A stretch of 7,384 nucleotides of DNA from Spirochaetales bacterium (GTDB lineage: Bacteria; Spirochaetota; Spirochaetia; SZUA-6; DRHE01). Below the pieces are notes generated by a model that saw only the letters and a list, made by a program, of their open reading frames with translations, ran no database searches and was not told the origin of the DNA. Location of the stretch: positions 1-7,384 of the forward strand of contig JAGLQP010000088.1 of NCBI GenBank assembly GCA_023136785.1, given 5' to 3'. The position numbers were made by a program, and so were the translations under genes. Every line of letters starts with the position of its first letter. Within the stretch, counting starts at the first letter, position 1. Shown here piece after piece: positions 1 through 5,051 of this stretch.

Positions 1-42
1 CTGTCAAGCCGGAGATCGCGGGTTCAATCCCCGTCGCTCCCG
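1..42 (+). tRNA. tRNA-Asp (GUC), 3' part only, cut by the window edge
   Basis: The window opens exactly at the anticodon loop CTGTCAA (1-7), with anticodon GTC at positions 3-5. It continues with the 3' anticodon strand gccgg (8-12), a five-base variable loop (13-17), a T arm with stem gcggg/cccgt (18-22/30-34) around the loop ttcaatc (23-29), the 3' acceptor strand cgctccc (35-41) and discriminator G (42). A G discriminator is the expected identity element for tRNA-Asp. CCA is not encoded (next bases are tag), so the end must be added by tRNA nucleotidyltransferase. The 5' half lies left of the window, so the acceptor and D arm cannot be checked. Confidence 0.92.
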
Positions 43-47
43 TAGAT

Positions 48-67
48 CCCCGCAAGGGGTTTTTTTT
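48..67 (+). terminator. Probable intrinsic terminator after tRNA-Asp
   Basis: A short perfect hairpin, CCCC-GCAA-GGGG (48-59), has a four-pair all-GC stem and a GNRA-type tetraloop. It is followed at once by eight T (60-67). It starts five bases after the tRNA-Asp discriminator, the usual place for a tRNA terminator. The stem is short, so termination strength is uncertain, but the long T tract supports the call. Confidence 0.72.
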
Positions 68-91
68 GATCCCGGCAGCGGGCACATGGAT

Positions 92-107
92 GTTCCCTGG
101 CGGGAAC
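92..107. repeat. 6-bp inverted repeat just upstream of tRNA-Pro
   Basis: GTTCCC-TGGC-GGGAAC is a perfect six-base inverted repeat with a four-base loop, ending four bases before the first base of tRNA-Pro. No T tract follows, so it is not an intrinsic terminator. It could be an operator-like site, part of the tRNA 5' leader, or chance. An overlapping alternative pairing, CTGG/CCAG (97-100/107-110), is also possible. No convincing -35/-10 pair is visible in the 68-111 gap. Confidence 0.35.
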
Positions 108-111
108 CAGA

Positions 112-184
112 CGGGCTGTAGCGCAGTGGCTAGCGCGCTCGGTTCGGGTCCGAGAGGCCGGCGGTTCGAATCCGCCCAGCCCGA
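112..184 (+). tRNA. tRNA-Pro (CGG)
   Basis: This is a complete 73-base cloverleaf. The acceptor is cgggctg/cagcccg (112-118/177-183), perfectly paired, with discriminator A at 184. The D arm is gcgc/gcgc (121-124/133-136). The anticodon arm is ctcgg/ccgag (138-142/150-154) around the loop TTCGGGT (143-149), giving anticodon CGG at 145-147 with U33 and G37. The variable loop is aggcc, and the T arm is ggcgg/ccgcc around ttcgaat. A C1:G72 first pair with A73 and an NGG anticodon are typical of tRNA-Pro. CCA is not encoded. No terminator is visible between this gene and the next coding region 61 bases downstream, so read-through into the LysM gene is possible. Confidence 0.96.
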
Positions 185-245
185 GTTTCCTCTGTTTAGT
201 TTATCGAAGGTAAAGCCGAAGATTTCTTTGGGTCTCTCTTTTGTT

Positions 246-1034
246 ATGGCGTTTGTAATTTCTTCGATACACACAGAGTTCCACCGAAAACGTTTAATTC
301 CAGTGCTCGTCTCATTGTTTGTTCTTTTTTTTCTGCTTCCCTGCCTGGTGCTCGCTGCCAATGAGAGCTATACCCTGAAAAAGGGGGAGACCCTATACCG
401 GATCTCCCGAAAATTCGACGTGCCTGTAGAGGTCCTCCAAGAATACAATGGAATCGGAAATCCCCAATCCCTTCGCGAAGGCACGAGAATCCAGATTCCA
501 CCCCAGTACAAAGTTGAAAAGGGAGACACCCTGTACAGCATATCGAGAAAATACGGGGTAGATCTCGATGTTCTGATGGATTTCAACGGAATCACAGATT
601 CCAGCAGCCTGAGGGTCGGCACGGTTCTGTATCTGCCGAAATCAGGAGCACCGATCGTCGGCAGCAACGGGCGCTCTCAAACCGATCTTCTCTGGCCGCA
701 TCCGGGGACGAGGGAATATCTGGACGGACGAATAACCGGAACCCTGATCTACGGAAACATGGGAGATTCGGTGTTTTCAGTTTCCTCGGGCCGGGTGATC
801 TGGGCCGGTCCATACAGGGGTTTCAGTCGGGTGATACTCATTGAAGGGGAAAACGGCTATACTTATGTTTATGCGGGGAACGAGGAAACCCTGGTTACTG
901 TGGGGGATACGGTGGCCGCTGGAGCCGAAATCGGACGGTTGGGAAAAAACGTTCACCAGGGAGTACCTCAGCTGTATTTTCTCGTATACCGGAATGGGAA
1001 ACCCGTAGATCCCTCGCTGGCTCCGCGAAGTTGA
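246..1034 (+). CDS. Secreted two-LysM protein with degenerate M23 domain (NlpD/EnvC-like)
   Basis: This is a 262-residue envelope protein. Residues 1-19 are a charged N-region ending in HRKR, residues 17-36 are a hydrophobic core, and a likely signal peptidase I site follows VLA at 35-37. Two LysM peptidoglycan-binding repeats follow, about 42-85 and 88-131, each with a KKGETLY/EKGDTLY opening and a closing IxxP or LYLP. Residues 147-257 align with the M23 (lysostaphin/LytM) fold, with GRV at 182-184, an NGYTYVYA segment at 203-210 and NGKPVDP at 250-256. The zinc-ligand positions of active M23 enzymes read I163, L167, G211 and Y244, so it is probably catalytically dead, like EnvC or NlpD, which bind and activate amidases; that role here is inference. 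The open frame runs back through tRNA-Pro, so the start was set after it. ATG 246 is chosen to keep the basic N-region, although no clear Shine-Dalgarno precedes it. TTG 228, six bases after a weak GAAG, is the alternative. Confidence 0.88.
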   Translation: MAFVISSIHTEFHRKRLIPVLVSLFVLFFLLPCLVLAANESYTLKKGETLYRISRKFDVPVEVLQEYNGIGNPQSLREGTRIQIPPQYKVEKGDTLYSISRKYGVDLDVLMDFNGITDSSSLRVGTVLYLPKSGAPIVGSNGRSQTDLLWPHPGTREYLDGRITGTLIYGNMGDSVFSVSSGRVIWAGPYRGFSRVILIEGENGYTYVYAGNEETLVTVGDTVAAGAEIGRLGKNVHQGVPQLYFLVYRNGKPVDPSLAPRS

Positions 1035-1059
1035 ATGCCTGGAGGATGGGCACATTTTC

Positions 1060-2037
1060 ATGGATGGAGAGATCTCCGATAGAGAAGCTCCTTCCGCGTT
1101 AGTCAATCGAACCTGCGAGCTCGACCCACTGGCTTTGTATCTGAAAGAAATTTCCCGCTATCCCCTTCTGAGTGCGGAGGAGGAGCAGTCGATAGGGAAA
1201 CAGATCGAGAAATGCCGGACAGCCTTGGAAAAGCTGAAGAATCGATACGATAAGGGGCGCATTCGGGCAAAGGCGTATCAGAACAAACGGGAAGTTCATC
1301 AGCGCCGGCTTGTGCAGGCCAAGTACGGGATGATCAACGGTAACCTCCGCTTGGTGGTGGCAATAGCCAAGAAGTTCCAGTATCGGGGTCTTTCCTTGCT
1401 TGATCTTATCGACGAAGGGAATATCGGGCTTATCGAGGCCGTTGGACGTTTCGACTATAAGAGGGGATGCCGGTTTACCACCTATGGGACCTGGTGGATC
1501 CGGCAGGCAGTCATCAAAGCCCTGGCAGACAAGGGACGATTAATCCGTATACCGATTCATATGCTCGACACGATAAAGAAATGCTACATAGTCGCCAAAC
1601 ACCTGACTCAAGAGCTCGGTCGAAATCCATCGACTGAGGAAATGGCTCGCTATATGCATACGGACGTGAACAAGATCATTCTTGTTCATAAGCTTAGCCA
1701 GGAGACAACGTCTCTGGATTTGCCGGTAGATGCCGATCAAATCACCAGGATTGTGGATCTGATCGGAGATCGCTACTCCGACGCACCCTTCGAAACGGTC
1801 TTCCATCTGACTCTCCAGGATACCCTGCAACGGGTTTTGCACAGGCTCAGTAAGAGGGAGATGAGGATAATCAAACTTCGCTTCGGACTGGACTGCGACG
1901 GCCCGCACTCTCTGGAAGAGACGGGAAAGTTGCTCGGTATCACCCGGGAACGGGTCCGGCAAATCCAGGAAAAGGCCATCTCCAAGCTCAAGAATTACAC
2001 ACAAATCCTCGAGCTCAAGGATACCTGGCGGTTCTAA
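1060..2037 (+). CDS. Sigma-70 family RNA polymerase sigma factor, group 2 (RpoS/RpoD-like)
   Basis: This 325-residue sigma factor directs RNA polymerase to -10/-35 promoters. Region 1.2 is at 21-51 (DPLALYLKEI...). Region 2 is at 91-170 and includes NLRLVVAIAKKF (95-106), DLIDEGNIGLIEAV (115-128) and the melting and -10 block FTTYGTWWIRQ (139-149). Region 3 is about 175-240. Region 4 is about 255-312, with the helix-turn-helix LGITRERVRQIQEKA (292-306) keeping the arginine (R300) that contacts the -35 element. The long acidic region 1.1 of primary sigmas is absent, so a group-2 alternative sigma is likely. Residues 52-88 form a Lys/Arg-rich stretch roughly 25 residues longer than in most short sigmas. 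The position equal to E. coli RpoD T440 is I152. GGAGG at 1041-1045 precedes ATG 1060 by 14 bases, somewhat far, but no better in-frame start exists. It follows the LysM/M23 gene by 25 bp, as rpoS follows nlpD in Proteobacteria. True RpoS orthology is not proven. Confidence 0.93.
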   Translation: MDGEISDREAPSALVNRTCELDPLALYLKEISRYPLLSAEEEQSIGKQIEKCRTALEKLKNRYDKGRIRAKAYQNKREVHQRRLVQAKYGMINGNLRLVVAIAKKFQYRGLSLLDLIDEGNIGLIEAVGRFDYKRGCRFTTYGTWWIRQAVIKALADKGRLIRIPIHMLDTIKKCYIVAKHLTQELGRNPSTEEMARYMHTDVNKIILVHKLSQETTSLDLPVDADQITRIVDLIGDRYSDAPFETVFHLTLQDTLQRVLHRLSKREMRIIKLRFGLDCDGPHSLEETGKLLGITRERVRQIQEKAISKLKNYTQILELKDTWRF

Positions 2038-3347
2038 TGACCCTCACCTTTCAGGCCCCAAAAGGATTGAGCGGGCAGATTGTCCCGCCGCCGGACAAAT
2101 CGATTACTCACAGAGCCCTGATGGTCGCAGGTATTGCGGAGGGCTCGAGTCATGTGCACAATCCGCTCGACACGGGAGACTGTATATCGACGCGGCGCTG
2201 TTTGGAGTCACTCGGTGTTTCCTTTGCGGAGGAACGAGATGGGGATTCTCAAAGCTTGTTGAAGATCGAAGGCAGAGGGACTCGAGGCTTTCAGGAGCCT
2301 GCGGACATAATTGATGCGGGGAACTCGGGGACCACCACTAGACTGCTGGCGGGGCTGCTGGCTGGGCAGCGGTTATTTGCGGTTCTTACAGGCGATGACT
2401 CTGTTCGGTCGCGGCCAATGCTTCGAGTTGTCAGGCCGCTGCGTCTGATGGGCGCCGATATCAAAGGTCGCCAAGGGGGCCGGTATCTACCGCTGGTTTT
2501 TTCTTCCGGAGCGGGAAACCTCCAGCCAATTGAATACCAGCTTCCGGTTCCCAGTGCTCAGGTAAAGAGCGCCCTGATTTTCGCCGGCCTACGAGCCGAG
2601 GGAAAAGTGCGGATCGGAGGCGCTATCCACTCGAGGGATCACACCGAACGCCTGTTTGAGTTCCTCGGCCTGCCCTTAACTCGGGAAGGACAGTGGCTGA
2701 TTGTTGAGCCGATCGACCGCATATCCCCATTCGAGCTGACTGTTCCCGGAGATATATCCTCAGCGGCGTTCTTTATCACCGCGGCCCTGATCTGTGGGCA
2801 GGAGCTGCGGGTCGATAGATGCGGTTTGAATCCGAGCCGGCTCGGATTTATCGAGGTGATAAGGCGTATGGGGGCTCGACTCGAGCTGGAAGAGGGAGAG
2901 CCCACCGGGGGAGAGCCCTGGGGCGCCCTGCACGTGCTGCCCGGCCCATTGCACGGAACGGAGGTTACTCCCGACGAGATTCCCTCTCTCATCGATGAGA
3001 TACCTCTGCTCGCTGTCCTGGGTGCGTTCGCCGAAGGGACCACCCGTGTCCGAGGCGCCGGTGAACTGCGCCACAAAGAGAGCGACCGCCTCGCCGCCGT
3101 GGCCAATCTTCTTGGGTCTGTAGGGGGCGCTGTGGAGCTGACCGAGGATGGTTTTTTTCTTGACGGTCCCCAAGCTCTTCGAAGCGGCCTGGTCGATCCA
3201 GCGGGAGACCACCGCATCGCCATGGCCGCCGCTGTTCTCGGCGCGGGTGTTCGCGACGGCGTGGCCGTTTCCGGCTTCGAAGCCGCCCAAGTATCATTCC
3301 CGGATTTCGTCGGTGTGTATCGATCCTTGGGAGGTGAAGTGTCGTGA
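2037..3347 (+). CDS. aroA: 3-phosphoshikimate 1-carboxyvinyltransferase (EPSP synthase)
   Basis: This enzyme joins shikimate-3-phosphate and phosphoenolpyruvate to give 5-enolpyruvylshikimate-3-phosphate, the sixth step of the cytoplasmic shikimate pathway. At 436 residues it has normal length. Visible motifs are PPDKSITHRAL (18-28, catalytic Lys21), DAGNSGTTTRLL (93-104), GDDSVRSRPMLR (119-130), PSAQVKSALIFAGL (172-185), SRDHTERL (199-206), the catalytic Asp320 in LIDEIPLL (318-325), RHKESDRLA (345-353, Lys347/Glu348) and DHRIAMA (391-397). In the GNSGT loop, Gly98 matches E. coli Gly96 and Leu103 replaces E. coli Pro101, which resembles the Firmicute-type family more than the enterobacterial one. 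The start ATG overlaps the sigma-factor stop (TAATG), and there is no strong ribosome site of its own, so translational coupling is expected. It leads directly into aroB. Confidence 0.97.
   Translation: MTLTFQAPKGLSGQIVPPPDKSITHRALMVAGIAEGSSHVHNPLDTGDCISTRRCLESLGVSFAEERDGDSQSLLKIEGRGTRGFQEPADIIDAGNSGTTTRLLAGLLAGQRLFAVLTGDDSVRSRPMLRVVRPLRLMGADIKGRQGGRYLPLVFSSGAGNLQPIEYQLPVPSAQVKSALIFAGLRAEGKVRIGGAIHSRDHTERLFEFLGLPLTREGQWLIVEPIDRISPFELTVPGDISSAAFFITAALICGQELRVDRCGLNPSRLGFIEVIRRMGARLELEEGEPTGGEPWGALHVLPGPLHGTEVTPDEIPSLIDEIPLLAVLGAFAEGTTRVRGAGELRHKESDRLAAVANLLGSVGGAVELTEDGFFLDGPQALRSGLVDPAGDHRIAMAAAVLGAGVRDGVAVSGFEAAQVSFPDFVGVYRSLGGEVS
3330..3337 (+). promoter_or_regulatory. Strong ribosome-binding site fixing the aroB GTG start
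   Basis: GGAGGTGA lies inside the end of aroA and is almost fully complementary to the 16S anti-Shine-Dalgarno sequence. It sits six bases before the GTG at 3344. It supports GTG 3344 as the aroB start, even though that codon overlaps the aroA stop as GTGA. Confidence 0.8.
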
Positions 3348-4408
3348 GAGCAGAGGGTAGCCTGCACTTCCAATTCGGGGATTTTCCCTCATCGGTCATT
3401 ATCTGTTCTTCGGTTGAGCCGGCTCGATTTTCAAGCGGTTCCGGAGTGGTCCTTGTATTCGATAGAAACACCCAAAAACTCTTCTCCCCAGCCGGTAAGG
3501 CGGAGTATTGCCAGGTCGTACTTCCCCCGGGAGAAGGGAGCAAGAGTTGGCCGGGAGCCCGGCGGATACTGCATCGGGCACTTGAAACAGGGTTAGGCCG
3601 CGACGGTCTGATCGTGGGAGTGGGCGGCGGCATGATCTGCGATTTAGCGGCCTTCAGTGCGTCCCTGTTCATGAGGGGCAGTCGTTTGTTTCTTGTCCCC
3701 ACCAGCCTTCTGGCCATGGTTGATGCTGCGATCGGCGGCAAGACCGCGATCAATCTGGGTGGATATAAGAACATGGCCGGGACGTTCTATCCCGCCGAAG
3801 AGATATGGATCGATGTGTCCGTGTTGAAACATCTCTCTGACAAGGAGTTCATCTCCGGTATCGGCGAGGCGATCAAGACGGCGCTTCTGGGCGATCAAAC
3901 CTTGCTCGGGATTTTTCTCGAGCAAAAAGACCGGGTCCTGGCCAGGGATCCGGAGGTGATGGAAGAGATCGTACGGCGCTGTATCGCCCTGAAGGGGGGT
4001 ATCGTTGGAGAAGATCTCAAGGAAACGGGGAAACGGGCCTTCCTGAATCTGGGACATACCTTTGCCCATGCTCTGGAAGCGGAAACCGGGTTCAAGCCTT
4101 GGAGCCACGGCCAGGCCGTCGCCTGGGGCCTGTTCCAGGCCGCTCTGCTCTCCGAAACAATCGGTCTGGCCGAGGGTAGCTACGTCGCATTGGTAAACCA
4201 AGTGCTCCGGTCGTATGGGTTTGCCCTGGAGACCCTAAAAGGGGTGAAGCCGGAGTCGATTTTGAGGGCCATGCAGGTCGATAAGAAGAAGAGGGGAGGA
4301 AAACTTCGGCTTGTTCTTCAGCGGGGAATCGGTGATACTGTTGTCACCGAAGTTGACGAGAAGCTGATTGTCCAAACGCTTCGGAGTTCCGCGAGGACAT
4401 TCCTATGA
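3344..4408 (+). CDS. aroB: 3-dehydroquinate synthase
   Basis: This NAD- and metal-dependent enzyme converts DAHP to 3-dehydroquinate, the second step of the shikimate pathway. At 354 residues it has family length. The Rossmann-side glycine-rich segment GVGGGMICDLAAF is at 92-104, and MRGSRLFLVPTSLLAMVD (110-127) and GGKTAIN (131-137) follow. Catalytic-site blocks are YKNMAGTFYP (141-150), GEAIKTALL (174-182), LNLGHTFAHALE (234-245) and HGQAVAWG (255-262). Predicted zinc ligands Glu175, His238 and His255 are all present. The usual GDLAGF reads CDLAAF here, a mild variation. GTG 3344 overlaps the aroA stop by four bases and has an excellent Shine-Dalgarno. Its end overlaps the next start as ATGA. 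Both aro genes ride in one operon behind the sigma factor. Confidence 0.97.
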   Translation: MRAEGSLHFQFGDFPSSVIICSSVEPARFSSGSGVVLVFDRNTQKLFSPAGKAEYCQVVLPPGEGSKSWPGARRILHRALETGLGRDGLIVGVGGGMICDLAAFSASLFMRGSRLFLVPTSLLAMVDAAIGGKTAINLGGYKNMAGTFYPAEEIWIDVSVLKHLSDKEFISGIGEAIKTALLGDQTLLGIFLEQKDRVLARDPEVMEEIVRRCIALKGGIVGEDLKETGKRAFLNLGHTFAHALEAETGFKPWSHGQAVAWGLFQAALLSETIGLAEGSYVALVNQVLRSYGFALETLKGVKPESILRAMQVDKKKRGGKLRLVLQRGIGDTVVTEVDEKLIVQTLRSSARTFL

Positions 4409-5028
4409 AAATTACCAAGAATATCTACCAGAAGTATGTAAAAACCTTTGAGCCGGAACAGGTGCTTTTCAGAGAGGGCGAGCAGGGGGATATGATGTTC
4501 ATCATCATCCAGGGAGAGGTGGAGATCCGCAAGCGCACCTCTGCCAAGGCATTCAAGACCCTGGTCACCTTTCATGAAGGGGACATATTTGGTGAGATGG
4601 CGCTGATTGAGAAAAAACCCCGTTCTGCCACGGCCATCGCCCTGAAACCCTGCCGCATGCTGGTGATGAACGAGGCTCTGCTCGATACGATGATCGAGAA
4701 CAATCCGGATTTTGCCAAGAAGATGATCCGCATCCTCTCCGAACGTATCCGCAAGGCCAATCTCATCATCCAGAACATGGCCGGTACCAACCGTCAGAAT
4801 CAGATCTTCAGCGGGCTCAAACAATACGCCAAGGAAAAGGGCACTTCGACCTTCAAGGGGCACCGGGTGCGCCTAAGCGAATTCCTCGACTGGGCTCGCA
4901 ACCGACTGGGAATCAGTGAAAAGGAGATCTCCCAAACCATCGCGGTTCTCCTGAAGCGTAAAGTGGTGACTCCATCAGCTTTGGGGAAAGAGGAAATTAT
5001 CGTAAACCTCAAAGCGCAGTTGAATTAG
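4405..5028 (+). CDS. Cyclic-nucleotide-binding regulator with divergent winged-helix-like C-terminus
   Basis: This 207-residue protein has an N-terminal cNMP-binding beta-roll (about 14-100) with EGEQGDMMFIIIQGEVEI (24-41) and the phosphate-binding cassette GDIFGEMALIEKKPRSATAI (59-78). Glu64, Arg73 and Ser74 match the CAP residues Glu72, Arg82 and Ser83 that hold the nucleotide, so ligand binding is plausible. A long helix (101-127) resembles the CAP dimer helix. The C-terminus (about 133-205) is not a textbook Crp helix-turn-helix, but RLSEFLDWARNRLGISEKEI (156-175) followed by SQTIAVLLKRKVV looks like a diverged winged helix. DNA binding is therefore inferred. ATG 4405 overlaps the aroB stop (ATGA), and GAGGA at 4393-4397 gives seven-base spacing. 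It is the last gene of the operon. The ligand (cAMP, cGMP or other) cannot be told from sequence. Confidence 0.87.
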   Translation: MKITKNIYQKYVKTFEPEQVLFREGEQGDMMFIIIQGEVEIRKRTSAKAFKTLVTFHEGDIFGEMALIEKKPRSATAIALKPCRMLVMNEALLDTMIENNPDFAKKMIRILSERIRKANLIIQNMAGTNRQNQIFSGLKQYAKEKGTSTFKGHRVRLSEFLDWARNRLGISEKEISQTIAVLLKRKVVTPSALGKEEIIVNLKAQLN

Positions 5029-5035
5029 CCCCTGC

Positions 5036-5051
5036 GAGCTCATCAGAGCTC
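5036..5051. repeat. GAGCTC-ATCA-GAGCTC hairpin at the convergent gene junction
   Basis: Two copies of the palindromic hexamer GAGCTC flank a four-base loop, forming a possible six-pair hairpin on either strand. It lies between the ends of the cNMP regulator and the opposing helicase gene and contains the helicase stop codon (TCA at 5043-5045 on the + strand). No T tract follows on either side, so it is not a classical intrinsic terminator. It may weakly insulate the convergent transcripts or be coincidental. Confidence 0.3.

Noticed and set aside
66..245. In-frame upstream extension of the LysM/M23 reading frame, starting at TTG 66
   Set aside because: It runs straight through the complete tRNA-Pro gene at 112-184 and begins in the T tract of the tRNA-Asp terminator, and the extra residues have no protein-like signal. 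The basic and hydrophobic signal peptide begins after 246.
939..980. TTGGGA and TATTTT as a possible internal promoter for the sigma gene
   Set aside because: The spacing between the two boxes is 30 bases, far from the usual 16-18, and both boxes are weak.
2639..3774. Two long overlapping open frames on the - strand across aroA and aroB (244 and 261 codons)
   Set aside because: They are antisense to clearly conserved enzymes, overlap each other, and are Arg/Pro/Ser-rich in the way typical of shadow frames.
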